NCBI GenBank assembly: GCA_026119935.1
Contig: JALRMH010000082.1
Location: 1 to 64,000 of the forward strand
Source: Endothia cerciana
Lineage: Eukaryota; Ascomycota; Sordariomycetes; Diaporthales; Cryphonectriaceae
Direction: 5' to 3'
DNA: 64,000 bases
The notes under the pieces were generated by a model. That model was given only the letters and a program-made list of their open reading frames with translations, was not told the origin of the DNA and ran no database searches. Position numbers and translations under genes: made by a program. Within the stretch, counting starts at the first letter, position 1, and the number at the start of each line of letters is the position of its first letter. This document shows, in pieces, positions 20,508 through 31,573 of the stretch.

Positions 20508-21947
20508 TTCCAGTATCTCACAACCTGGTTCAGACTATGTATTCACCACCGGTTGTAATATTGATTCACCTAAATTAATACTGCACGAAAAATAGAATAG
20601 AACTGGTTGATGTAGTTTTACCACACCAACCTTAAAAAAAAACTATTAGTCTAAATTTTCAAGTATTTCATCATACTTTAAACAATCTGGACCAAAATCA
20701 TTTAATTCAGAAATATTTAATTCCTGAACATCTGATAAACACTCTTCTGGTTGTAAACCTAATTTATAACTCATTGACGAATGCATATGAGTTTTTAATT
20801 GAGAAATAACCAAAGAAAGTTGAGATTTACTAATTGTAATCATATACTGATTATTTCTATCCAAAGTAGCTTTAGCTATTATTCCTAGTTTTTCGCTAAT
20901 AGCTTTAGCTAATAACTCTACATCACTTTTAGTAAAACTATTTGTATAAATTCTAATAATTTGATCTGGCATTTTTAAATTACCATCCCCCATTATTAAA
21001 TGCGCTAATACTACAGGTGAAATTAACTCCATAATATTAGAAGGTATAATTTTCACTAACTTGTTATTAGCTAAGCTAGAACTTCTTGAATAAAAAAGAT
21101 TATGATATGTTACTAATTGTGGTAACATTACAGTCTTAAATCTTACTACTTCACTGGTTACTTTTGTTTTTTTATTAAATACACTAATTTTAGTTGGCTC
21201 TGAGTTAGTATACGGTTCAAATAGTTTGTACAGGAAGTTTAAATAAGCAGAGTGCTTTGAACCAAAGGAAACGGTTAATCTTGCACCACTAGTGGGAGAA
21301 GATTTCTCTAAATGCCCATCACTCAAAAGTAATCCTATAAGAACATCATTTAAGTATTTAGGCAATTTAGATTTTATTCTATAATCAAGTTTATGTACTG
21401 GTAACTTAGCCAACGAATTTACGTATCTTAATAGTGTTGTTTTATTCATTTTTTTTTTAATTTTTTAATTTATATTCTTTATCTTTATCTAATTCTGTGT
21501 CTCTTTCATTTAATAAAGACAATCGGACAGAATTTAGATATGTATTCTTCTTACAAACCGGGGCGCGGGAATTTACTGTGGGGTAATATCGAGCTTACGA
21601 ACCCCCCCGAGCTTTATTTAGTCGGGACGATACGCTAGCCAATTACTCTCGCACAAAGTCGTTGAACGTTTTTATCTGAGCTTGCCCCGTCTAATAATAT
21701 AGATTATACTAAATTAGGAGCTTTAGTCCGAGATAAACTTCGCTGCAAATTTTATTAATCTCCAGTAATTCAATTAATTACTTTAAGTATTTTGTGAGTT
21801 AATTAATTAATTAATTTAATTAATAAGTTCTTGCAATTAATCCCATTTTTTGTATCTAAAAGTGTCTACGCTACCTATCTACTACCTTCATTGGTAGCAT
21901 ATTTTATAAACATAGACAATCTTTAGCGGGCTAACACCCAGCTCATG
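20508..21947 (-). mobile_element. rnl group IA intron in the A-loop (helix 92) with LAGLIDADG gene
   Basis: Splits GAGCTGGGT from TAAATACGTCGTGAGACAG, so it interrupts the A-loop. Core motifs: Q AATTTGCAGCGAAGTTTATC (about 21750), R CGTTCAACGACT (about 21668) and S GTGAATACATAGTCTGAACC (about 20530-20548). It ends ...AACAAATTG, as does the mL2449 intron. The HEG lies between R and S. Confidence 0.8.
20646..21449 (-). CDS. LAGLIDADG homing endonuclease (LAGLIDADG_2 type), intact
   Basis: 267 residues from ATG at 21449. First catalytic motif DVLIGLLLSDGHLEKS (about residues 35-50), second motif LAHLIMGDGNLK (about 165-176). The FGSKHSAYLNFLYKLFEPYT and RFKTVMLPQLVTYHNLFY segments are typical of the PF03161 family of organellar intron endonucleases. 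It reads in the standard code with no internal TGA. Intron-encoded, so it should cut intronless rnl at the A-loop site and may also help splicing (inference). Confidence 0.9.
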   Translation of the reverse strand: MNKTTLLRYVNSLAKLPVHKLDYRIKSKLPKYLNDVLIGLLLSDGHLEKSSPTSGARLTVSFGSKHSAYLNFLYKLFEPYTNSEPTKISVFNKKTKVTSEVVRFKTVMLPQLVTYHNLFYSRSSSLANNKLVKIIPSNIMELISPVVLAHLIMGDGNLKMPDQIIRIYTNSFTKSDVELLAKAISEKLGIIAKATLDRNNQYMITISKSQLSLVISQLKTHMHSSMSYKLGLQPEECLSDVQELNISELNDFGPDCLKYDEILENLD

Positions 21948-22214
21948 TAACTTTTTAATCGACGAACAGTCGTACCCTACCGAGGTCCTGCATCCCAGAG
22001 GAGAAGTTAAGCCGACATCGAGGTGCCAAACCGCGCACTCATTATGTACACTCTTGCGCAAATTAGCCTGTTCAATTTGTTATCTTAATTTTCCATTTTT
22101 TACAAAATGGTTCAGACTATGTATTCACTTTTTTATTATATATATTTCGCCTACTAGGCTTTATTGAAAACCTATCTATATTTTTGGGCGCAAGCTCTTG
22201 GTTTATAACTGCTG

Positions 22215-22540
22215 TTAAATCTTTTAAGTATTCTATGTAAAATCGGAGATTGTTATCATCGAAATCACGAATACCACCTCCACCAAAATAATTTATTAAT
22301 TGTTCTAGTGTAGATCCGGCCCGGAGGGCTGGATCCCGTTCCCCCCTGCGTAGCGAGGGTGGGGGGAAAACAGGATCTATTCTGTTTTTAGCATAGACAT
22401 TTAAAGACGTAATTTAGTTACTCAACCTAACTTACTATTATTATGCTTAACTACAGTAATATTAAAACTTCCTTCCGTATCTACAAGCCCCGTCACAACT
22501 CAAGGGTTTAAAGAAGTAGTTATATTATGTTCTCCTCGAC
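22215..22540 (-). pseudogene. LAGLIDADG homing endonuclease, N-terminal remnant after rps3 copy
   Basis: Frame WVVTGLVDTEGSFNITVVKH, then NNSKLGWVTKLR; after a GATCC-flanked GC insert (about 22312-22380) a NYFGGGGIRDFDDNNLRFYI stretch follows. Only the first LAGLIDADG motif and its strand survive; the second half is missing. It directly follows the displaced rps3 C-terminus, as if once fused to or trailing rps3. Confidence 0.65.
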
Positions 22541-22709
22541 ATAGCTGCCATTGTAGAGAATGATTTACCGCTCATTCACCCTTTCACAGCAAAAGAACCT
22601 ACTCTTCGTTTAGATGAAAAAATAGAATAACCAACGTTAGGATTAATGTGATCTCGGAATTTTCTTACCGATAGCCCTTTATAAGAAGAGTCAATATTTT
22701 TCAACCCTC
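22538..22709 (-). pseudogene. Displaced second copy of the rps3 3' end
   Basis: Encodes GLKNIDSSYKGLSVRKF, then NPNVGYSIFSSKRRVGSFAV and KGWMSGKSFSTMAAMSRRT before a stop. It matches the C-terminus of the main rps3 (GLKNIDSSYKGLSVRKY, SIFSSKRRVGAFAVKGW) but has diverged. It begins exactly at the GLKNIDSS codons, right after the GIY-YIG tail, so it marks the insertion point in the original rps3. It has no start codon of its own. Confidence 0.85.
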
Positions 22710-23835
22710 TTTATTTTATATCTATTCTTTAAAACAATCGAATCAACACCTTTTTCTTTAAGTTTTTTTAATGCTTTTGAAACTGTAGTTATATGGCACC
22801 CTATTGCTTTAGAAGCCTCACCTAATGAAAGATAGGTAGCAACATTTCCATTTGAAATATCCACAACTTCAACTCTTTTACTATTCAATTCTTTTATTTT
22901 TTTTTGTGAGACTACTGAGTCAGAATTAGGTACTATGAAATTATCATTTTGGACGGCCGGCGTATTGCTTTCTTTTAAAGTAATTAAATATCTTTTTTTT
23001 TACAAGTCTGTGAACACCTTTATCTTTAAATTCTTTTAAGGCAATACTTATTGTTGCCTTATTACAATTTATTGCTCTCCCTGCTTCAGCTTTTGAAGAA
23101 TAAACATTTTTAATATTTGTTAAAGTATCAGTAACTTCCACAGAATGTGATAAGCGTTCCCTATCAATCTTGCTTTTTTCACTTGAATTATAACGCATAA
23201 TCGCATCCAAACGCATAGCTTGGTACTCTTTGTTGGCATGTACAATCTTTAAAGCTTCTATTTGTTTTACTCTTTGTTCAATAGTAAGAACTCGAGTTTT
23301 TAACTTAGCAAGAGTTTTTTCAGAATGTTTAAAACCAGCCATAGAGCCTGCAATTTTTAATATATTATATTCAGACTTTAACAAATCTAAATACTTTTGT
23401 TCTTTTAAAACAACTAAAGATGGTTCACAATATTCTAATATATCTTCGCACAGCGACCCAGGGCTCCTATGCAATAGAGCCCGAGGGGAAACTAAAATTT
23501 TTATAATTATCCTTACGAAGAGCACTATAAATTTTTGATTTATAATATCTTATTTCTCTTCCCTTGGGGACCCCTTCTAGTGGGGTCCCTGAGGGTCCCC
23601 CCTTCCCCCCCGCACACTTGCGGGGGGGGGGGGGGGCGGAAGACAAGTAATTAATATTAAGATAACCTATTAATCTCGCACCTAAGTCTTTACTACTTCC
23701 AATATAGCTTTTCCGTTTAAATTGTTTACCCATCTATATATACCTGCTTTACCCTTATTTTCTTTAGTAATTAAAGCTTCTTTTCGGTTACGTTTGAATA
23801 TTGAACAACAGGGTAGATTTGTAAACTACTTCCCT
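22691..23835 (-). pseudogene. GIY-YIG homing endonuclease inserted in rps3, broken
   Basis: Frame pieces: ALITKENKGKAGIYRWVNNL, then after a one-base loss in an A-run KSYIGSSKDLGARLIGYLNI, then a GC insert (about 23575-23640), YYKSKIYSALRKDNYKNFSF, a second small insert (CTCCTATGCAATAGAG, about 23462-23485), EDILEYCEPSLVVLKEQKYL and LLKSEYNILKIAGSMAGFKH, NUMOD repeats (SKAEAGRAINCNKATISIAL; SLGEASKAIGCHITTVSKAL) and a stop in the displaced rps3 sequence. At least one frameshift plus two or three GC insertions, so probably inactive. It overlaps the end of the extended rps3 frame. Confidence 0.8.
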
Positions 23836-25431
23836 CGCGGGACCCCATAGGGGACCAAGAGGGTCCCCCCTTCCCCCCGCACACTTGCGGGGGGGGGGGG
23901 GGGCGGAAGTAGAATAAGACTTACCTCCTGTTCATCCCTTAACCGCGAAAGCACCCACTCTTCGTTTAGATGAAAAAATAGAGTATGAAACATTAGGATT
24001 CAAGGCACCTCTATATTTTCGTACAGATAATCCTTTATAAGAAGAGTCGATATTTTTTAAACCACCTTTCCAACGTAGTCTATATACAGAACGATCTGCT
24101 CTATAACGTGGTGTTAACCTACCTTTTACCTCCATACGAAGCCCTGCCATATTCTTATATTTAATTGAATTAAATACGATATTATTCAATTTGGCCTTAA
24201 CTCGTGGTAAGAATTTATCATTAACAACACTAGTATATAATTTAGTCAACAATTTATCTAGATTAAGTTTACTAGTTAATATATCTTTCAGATTAAGAGT
24301 TCTATATTTATTTTCAACTAAATTAAAATTTACATTTTTAACGATTCTACCTTTTTCCTGAATTCTATTTACTTTAGGTAACTTAGCTTTATTTAACATA
24401 ATATTCATTATTTTTAGAACTCTCGCATTTCTCTTCTTCATTTTTTTTGTAGATATTTCAGTGAATAAATCAGTATTAAATACTATATTTTTCAAATTCA
24501 CAATATTAAATTCTATTTGTTTATTATAAATTTTGCTTATAACATTACTTAATTTATATAAAAATTTTTCTTCAAATTTATACTTATTAAGATTTAGTTT
24601 AAATTTATATTTTCGAAGTAGACGAAATTCTCTTTTAAGTAAGATTTTTACTCATTTATTTGTTTCTTTCTTTGCCTTAATTTTACTTGTTTTTAAAGCA
24701 GAAAAATAAGCATAATAATCTTGAAGTACTTTTCCATCTTTCATTATAAGAGAAATCATATTAAATTTAAAAAAGATATTTTCTATTTTTTTTAAATTTC
24801 CCTGGCAAAATTCACGTACATCACCTCATCTTCATTCTAATATTATTCGACCCTTCCTACGGGTTTTGGATTTGAATAATTTTTTTCTAATAATAAAAGA
24901 ACCATGTGTTTTAAGTATACAAAGTAACTGTTTAGTTAAATTACTTAAAATTTTTATTTTTTTTAATAAAGCAATCTTTTCTCTATTAAATGTATAGAGA
25001 GTTATAATAGCCTTAGAATTGGTATGTTTAATTTCAGGTCTAGCAAAAAAAATTTTGTTAAATGATAAACGTCTTTTCCTAGTAAGAATATGTTTGTATT
25101 TTAGAAATTGATGATTAAAATATGTATCAAAATAAACTTTTATTATTTTAACAATATTGATATCGTATATAGGAAAATTCTTTATTAAATTACTATTATA
25201 AAAATAAACACTATTTCTTCACTCTTTTGCTCATGCAGGAAAATATTGTATATCTCCTACATCACTTATTATTTCATTAAAGGGTCTCAATTTCGAATTA
25301 TTTTTCACGTTTTGCTTAAAAATATTTGGAATAATCATATCTTTTATCGTGGATTCTTCGACCCCGGTCGAAGAATTAATTAAATTGGACTGCGTAGAAG
25401 CTTTTTTGATTAAATTTTGATTCTTTTTCAT
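23788..25431 (-). CDS. rps3: Ribosomal protein S3 (rps3), intron-encoded
   Basis: Mitochondrial small-subunit protein uS3, encoded inside the rnl mL2449 intron. From ATG at 25431 (MKKNQNLIKK) the frame is open in code 4 for 547 codons with TGA tryptophans (AWAKEWRNSVYFYN; WRWGDVREFCQGN). Conserved C-terminal core: GLRMEVKGRLTPRYRADRSV, RWKGGLKNIDSSYKG, SIFSSKRRVGAFAVKGW. The normal end would be shortly after AVKGW; here the frame runs on through TGGKSYSTSA and a GC-rich insert (proline then basic residues) to TAA at 23788-23790. An upstream ATG at 25608 is in frame but lies in a GC-rich stretch, so 25431 is preferred. A second C-terminus exists at 22538-22709. Confidence 0.9.
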
Positions 25432-26593
25432 TTTATTCTTCACTATAGTAATAATTTTTATTAATTTTTTTAAGAAATTTATCTTTATCGCGACTGGCCT
25501 TGTTATGCGAAGCCATCCCATCTCCTCCACCCCCCCCTTTTTCGGGTACGCCCTACGCAATGATGAATGGGGAATGGAATCTATGCTGTCTCCTCCCCGC
25601 AGCTGCAAACGAAGTGTGCATGGCAGGCTAATTTAGCCATATCTAGTAGTCGCGCGTATTCTTCTTACCAGCCTAAATAAACTACTGCGCAAAAAAAAAA
25701 TTTTTTTTAGGTTTTCAGGAGTAAATTTTCTTATTTTGAATTATATATAATAAAAAGTGCTGGGTTTCTAGATAAGATTTATTGTTAGTTTTACTCACCT
25801 ATTAGTCGTTGAACGTTTTTATCTTAATTTTCACTAGATAAGATAAATTTCGCTTCAAATTTACGTATATCTAAGATTGGCTTTTCTAAAGTGTAAGAAC
25901 ACTTATATAAAAATATATATTATCACCCCCGAATATCTATCCCTGGAGATCCTAAAAAAAAAAATCCCTTAGGGATCGGATACCTCCGGATTAGTTGCCA
26001 ACATCGATGAGAAGTAATTTTTGAAATTAACCCAATTAAATTATTAATAATTTTCTTGCTTACTATATTACTTACCTTACCTATCTTCCTACTTACTATA
26101 CCTTTCTACTTACGCCAACACCTTCAAGGAGCTTTATATTTTTTTTTATTACGAAGTATACCAGTATCAGTACAAAGCAGTGAAAAAAAAAAATTATAAA
26201 AGGTCGTCCGGATTAATTTATGGCTACGCGCCATAATTTATTTAGGCGGCTGGATGATCACCCCCCCCCCCCTAAAATTTTTATACGGTTGGTCTCGCAA
26301 TGAAACCACTATCCCGAAGGGGATAAGGAGAGAAGATTTAGTAATAAGATAACTTAGATATAGGTGAAGGCTCGCATAAATAGCTTTATATATATATTCA
26401 CTATTATTCTAATTAAGCAAGAAAAATAAATTAAAGGACAAACATCCCTAGCGTAGCTTTTCCAATAATCCAAGACCTTTCCTTTCGATCACAACTTTAT
26501 CCTTTAAATTCTTTAATTTAAATACGGATTTGGCTATTGTGATATTTATATATTAAATTTGATTTGAGCAAGGTAAAACTGCTCTGATTAGAT

Positions 26594-27556
26594 TTAATTT
26601 GATTTTCTTAAAGTATTCATTCCATTTTTAATATTTCGTATTTGCTCTAACCCTTCTGAAGTTAAATGAGCTTTCGTGTTCATTAATTCAGCTACACGTT
26701 TAAAGTCTTCATAATCTTGAACTTTAATTCCTTCAAGTGTATATTTATTAAAAAATGGTATGACAATATTAATTATATCTGAGAGTCTTTGAACAACAAA
26801 ATAAGTAGCTTTTGAATCTTTGTTTATTTTACCACACCCAAAGAAGTTCAAAAAGCTATTCATCAAACACTCATCACGATTATGTTGTGTTAATATAAAT
26901 CTTATTCAAGAAGTCTCTCCTAATTTGGCTTTAGACTTTATCACACTAACGGAAAAACAACCATCACCGGATGTGAAACCAGCCATTCAATAAGGGTCAC
27001 AAACCTTAACAGAAGGTAATGACGGTAAAGGGACTGCCACTATGTTGGGTATATCTATTACCTCTGTTTTAGTGTTCATCGATGCTTTAATATTAGCTAT
27101 CTTTAATATACCATCTTGACTTAAGTGCTCTTTATTAAGTATTAAATCTACAACTTGTTTAAAAAGAATAAAATCAGATAGTTTCTGAGTAAGTAAAGGA
27201 TACTTATCAAAATGATCTATTATAATCGATAAATCTTTTAAAGAACCCACCCTGAACGTAGCTTCATTTACATCCTTATGATGGTAAATTTTTCCAATAC
27301 CGAAATAAGCTTGAATTAAACTTAAAACACTTAAATCTTTATCGTGTAAACGAATGGCAAATATAGGTTCTACTGTTCAACCAGCTTTCATTGCTTTCTT
27401 TTTACTTAATCTAACGTAAAAATTAGCTTCAGCGTCAGCAAACCCCGTCACAAAATAAGGATTAAGTTTGGACATTCCTGCTACTAAATCCGAACTAAAT
27501 ACTGCCACATTAGCCTCTGGAGATAAATTGAAATTTATTTTTTCGTCTTTTTTCAT
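26594..27556 (-). CDS. LAGLIDADG homing endonuclease, intact in code 4
   Basis: 320 residues from ATG at 27556 (MKKDEKINFNLS). First motif YFVTGFADAEANF (an alanine replaces the usual glycine near the catalytic acid), FAIRLHDKDLSVLSLIQAYF, KYPLLTQKLSDFILFKQ, second motif WMAGFTSGDGCFSVSV, LTQHNRDECLMNSFLNFFGC and MNTLRKSN at the end. W residues at TGA codons. Lies at the 3' end of its rnl intron, about 100 nt before the exon. Confidence 0.88.
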
Positions 27557-27679
27557 TTTCGTTATTAATATTTTTTGCTGGATACAGCTTACTTAATCTA
27601 CAGATTTAAAGTTAAATAATTTAAGTATATTTAACTTTTATTCTTACTAAGAGATAAGCGACTTGCGCTCTCCACTTAC

Positions 27680-28180
27680 AAGTGATTGCTAATAAAGTTA
27701 GCAATGAGTTAGCTATATACGACTAGTATAAAACATAATTACATCGAAGCCACTGGAAAAGTCCACAACGGTAGGTAACTCATAAGTTGCACATTATTAT
27801 GATTAAAGCCAGGAAAGACATATAAAATATTGTGTATTCCTGCTCTAGAAATAAAAAAGTGTTTAATCAGAAGGGATTTTCTTCCTTCCTATATCGTCAA
27901 TGACAGAGCCTTATTACACATTACTAACAACCTTCCGGGTTGCCTTGGTGTAAAAGGTAGTAATCACTCTAGCCCAGACTTCTGACCTAGGCTCTCTTTT
28001 ATTAAAGGGCTCATCTCATGTTATAATGTATTTAATCATATCTACCAGAAGGGAAGTATCCAAGGACTCCAACCTTCTTACACTAATACTAAGAATAAGA
28101 TCTCGGTATCCTACGTAAAGATTAGGTATTTTAGCCTGTTTTACCTATTAAGGAGTCATGAACCCCATGCCATCCGACCT
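27680..28180 (-). other. Structured segment with GTCAGAAGT hairpin, upstream of a LAGLIDADG gene (copy 4)
   Basis: Non-coding. A hairpin with arms GCCTAG/CTGGGC around GTCAGAAGT (about 27978-28000), a GAGATCTTATTCTTAGTATT block and GGAAGAAAATCCCTT shared with the segments at 9.65 and 11.87 kb, and GGCATGGGGTTCATGACTCC resembling a block in the 19.5-kb segment. It sits within an rnl intron here, so if functional it must be removed or be part of the intron fold. Confidence 0.5.
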
Positions 28181-29764
28181 AAATTTTTAGTGTGTAAGAA
28201 GGCCAGTCATCTTCTATTCAACCTATACGGCTGTGCCGTAAAACTTTTATTTTAATCAATCAATCAAATTTATAATATATAATTCCTCCCGGTTTCCCGG
28301 TTTCTCAGAGTACACCTCACAATATAATAAAGGAAAAATCCACCTATATTGAAGAACCGTCTACTCGTTGCTCTTTTACACTTAATGTAAAAAAAAATAA
28401 TATATTACATCAGAGGTGATTTAGATCCGCGATTACCCACTATCCTTTCAGATACACATTAGTATTATTACCATACCTGAATTATTAATTCAGCCACATC
28501 ATAATCCACCCTTTTAGAGCTTGATGCGGTAAAACCGCGCAGCCATAAAAATTTATGATAGATTAAATATTTGGTAACTAAGTTTTTAGGGCTTCCCCGG
28601 AATTTGGCTCTTATACACGTATCTTTATACTGCCAAAGTATAAGAATAAACATGTGTCTTGTGATCCTATGCCCCGCTTACGCGACTGTAAGATTTGTTG
28701 TGAATCAAACAGTAAAGCAAGATTAAGCCGTTAAACTTGGTAAATAGTCAACATTATTATTAAAAACACTGCTAAGTATTAATTAATAACTAGAAAAGTA
28801 CTATGCTACTCCTAGTGCCAACGTTGCCCTACCCTTATTCTAAGGCATTGCCCTAGACGCAGGCAGGCAAGCAGCAATATCATAATTAAAGTACTTTTTT
28901 TTTTACTAAAGCTAATTTCACTATAGCTAAAATCTTACCCTTTCAATAATATGTACGCCTTTCCGTGTCGTACTAGCAAACGATTACATACAACTTAGTT
29001 ATATAATACATGCAAACAAAAATTATTTTTTTTTTTACTCATAAAACTAGAGTTTAGCTTATAAGACAAGGTAACAGGGGTTACTGTCCGCATTAGGCAA
29101 AAACAAAAATATATAAAAAATTAATAGCTGCGTATCCCTACGAAATATCATTGCGCCGGGATTCGTAATTAAAAAAATTAAAACACGATTTTTCGCAACC
29201 AACATCACAATCCTTAGACACTCCCATCTACTCTTTATGGGGTCTGTGCCCCGCATAACAACGAGATGTAAACAAATAAAACATATTTACTTGTTTCATC
29301 TATCTTCCCTTATCCCTAAAGAAGGGATAAGGGAAAGGAGTATTATAAACCCTCCATTTGCTTAAAGGGCCATTAAAGTTCTTAAATAAAATTAAGATAG
29401 CCATAATCTCCGGCTTAGAACAATGCCACCTGATCTTACTAAAACTTTAATATTACCTATCTCCTTGCGAGAGCCAGCACCAAATTTTTGTGCTGCGATG
29501 CCTATAACTAACCCTCGTATCTCGTCCGACTGTACATTTGGACAGACATTTCAGCCTAACCCCGGCGAACCAGTCTGTAGCGACATTTACAACTGCCGAC
29601 GGTCTTGAACTAGGTTTTGTTCTTTAACCGTTTTCACCTAATTTTTCTAAAGCGAACTAAGAATTATTCAGTTGTAACTTTGTTTAATTCCCTTAAAATA
29701 GCACTGTAAACCTTAATTAATTATACTTTGTTAAATCTTAATCAACACATTAGTATTTTGTAAA

Positions 29765-31187
29765 CTAACGTTCACAAAAGACTTTTATTCTCCTTACTAA
29801 ATTTTTGTTAAATTCCACACCATTAGAGTTAGCTGGAAGAGATTTGAATAGTTTACTTAAGGCACCTCTATTTATACCTAATATATCCGAAGTTTCTTTT
29901 AAACTACCAACAATTAGTTCTTTCATATTAGGCTTAATAATAAGATAAACTACACTATTATTAAAATTACCCTCTAGATCCAAAGAAGAATTATCCTCTA
30001 CTATATCAAGGTCTAAAGATAAATTTGGCTGAGTAGCCGAATTACCTAAATTTTTTAAAATAGTAAGCTCATCATAAGTTAAACCCGTCTCCTTAGAACT
30101 AGATTTATAGGTAGATAACCTAAAGTCGTTCATACCAGACGAAACCTTTAATATTAAATCCTTTATTTTATTATCCTGCAGATGCCCTCCTGCGTATAGT
30201 ACATTACAAATGAGAAAAAAAATCCATAAAGTCATGTCTTTTTTTTGATATGAAAGACATACTTTTTAAGAAAGGAAGAATGTAATTACGTAATAGAGGA
30301 ACACTACGAATTTCTAAACTAACTGTTGGCTTAGAATTACCCTTAGCTTTCATCTCAAAAATTCCAATAAGAGAGGAATTATTTAATTTCCATAATGAAA
30401 ATCTATCAAAACCTAAATTACTTATAAGATATTTTCTTATTTCCACTAAAAGAGGTTTCTGAGCTACAGTAAACAATAATTGAAAATTAGGTCGACCCGC
30501 AAGGGGAGACCAACCCGGGGTCCCCCGGGTGGGTCTTAATTTACTTTTAGCTATACTAAAGGAACCTTCACCTTCAATCAATCCAAGAAGTCAATATTTG
30601 GTGATGTTTATATTATGATCCTTAGGCAAACTAAAATCAATACGACCTTTATTCATACCTTGTTTAAGTTTAAGAATATTGCTAATTAAATTATCATCCA
30701 ATGTACTGCTACGATTAAAATAAATTAAAAAAGCTTCTTTAAAGTCTATATAGTCTAATAACTTAATACCGTTAAAAGTATAACGATCAAAAATATTAAT
30801 TAAAGTACGAAGACCTTCTTCATTACCTACTATAAAACTACAAGAATTACTTTTTTCTCTTGCATAAACATTACCTACACCCAAAGTATCACATATGAAT
30901 CTTAAAAGGTTGAGATCATCTATATGAAGATGGATTTCAAATTCAAAATAGAAACTATGTAATTTACCGTTTCGGTTTTTAGGTTTTATTTTAAAGCAAG
31001 ACTCAGCCTCTGAAAATCCTACAAACCATTGAAAGAATTTATCTGTATTATTCTTCCAAAAAACAACACTTTGATCTATCGCATCTATATGATTACTTCT
31101 TGAAAACTGACAGCAAGATGTGCCTAGCACACTAGAAATTAAAAAACTGGAGCTTGCCCCGTGAAAATTTGTAATATTAGTTAACAT
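29765..31187 (-). pseudogene. LAGLIDADG homing endonuclease, frameshifted in a T-run
   Basis: From ATG at 31187: leader, first motif WFVGFSEAESCFKIK, EIHLHIDDLNLLRFI, second motif WLLGLIEGEGSFSIAKSK, an in-frame GC-rich insert (about 30493-30540, encoding PTRGTPGWSPLAG), LPFLKSMSFISKKRHDFMDF, then a one-base excess in a T8 run near 30.22 kb. In the shifted frame it continues LICNVLYAGGHLQDNKIKDL, MNDFRLSTYK and a helix-turn-helix-like tail (LKETSDILGINRGALSKLF). Either a real frameshift or a homopolymer error. First motif has S where G is usual. Confidence 0.8.
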
Positions 31188-31496
31188 TTATATTTTTTAT
31201 ATTATAACTTAATTATTTAAAGTGCGTGATTTAGAAATATTATAGTTCACTATCTAAGTTTTATTTATTACATTGTAAACCATATAACATTATATATAAA
31301 TTATACTTTAGTTATATCAGCTTAATTTAATATATAGTATATGCTAAACCAACTTGACCTGCCGATAAAAAAAATTACCTTACCCGGCCCTTATAGGAAG
31401 GAGTCTTTAAAGACTCCTAACCTTGACCTTAATAGATAGGTAAAATTTAAATAGAAGGATTATCTCTCTCTTATACAAGTTTTGATGCTAAATAAA

Positions 31497-31573
31497 ATTA
31501 GATCCACCCGCGCCCCCCCCCCCCCCCGCAAGCTTGCGGGGGGAGAGGGGGGGATCCCCCTCCGGGGGATCTA
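31497..31573. mobile_element. GC-rich hairpin element (AGATCC...GGATCT family)
   Basis: TTAGATCCACCCGCG, a long C-run, GCAAGCTTGCGGGG, then GGGGGATCCCCCTCCGGGGGA and TCTATGG. GATC occurs at both ends. Inserted in the 5' part of the rnl group ID intron. Confidence 0.7.

Larger units (their letters stand above)
22083..26443 (-). mobile_element. rnl intron at the GGGAT/AACAGG site (mL2449), group IA, carrying rps3
   Basis: The 5' exon ends CTACGCTAGGGAT at 26444 and the 3' exon starts AACAGGCT at 22082; the intron ends in G. Core: Q AATTTGAAGCGAAATTTATC (about 25850), R CGTTCAACGACTAATAGG (25801-25818), S GTGAATACATAGTCTGAACC (about 22110-22130). An rps3 gene in this intron is a known trait of Pezizomycotina mitochondria. 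Between R and S it contains rps3, a broken GIY-YIG gene, a displaced rps3 end and a LAGLIDADG remnant. Confidence 0.9.
26492..28666 (-). mobile_element. rnl group I intron (IC2-like) followed by a structured segment and LAGLIDADG gene
   Basis: Splits ...GCGGGGCATAG from TGATCGAAAGG. Core: P AATTCCGGGGAAGCCC (28588-28605), Q GGGTAATCGCGGATCTAAAT (about 28420-28438), R GTAAAAGAGCAACGAG (28366-28381), S GTGAGGTGTACTCTGAG (about 28304-28320). Unlike its sisters, a second structured segment (27680-28180) lies between S and the HEG, so this may be a compound or tandem intron. The 3' exon of 48 nt ends at the next intron. Confidence 0.75.

Noticed and set aside
25432..25608. Upstream in-frame start of rps3 (ATG at 25608)
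   Set aside because: The extra 59 residues are encoded by a GC-rich, repeat-like stretch and are unlike fungal S3 N-termini; kept only as an alternative.
28468..29256. Short minus-strand frames of 61 and 65 codons
   Set aside because: They overlap the IC2-like intron core and the region before the rnl exon at 28.7-28.9 kb; no homology seen.
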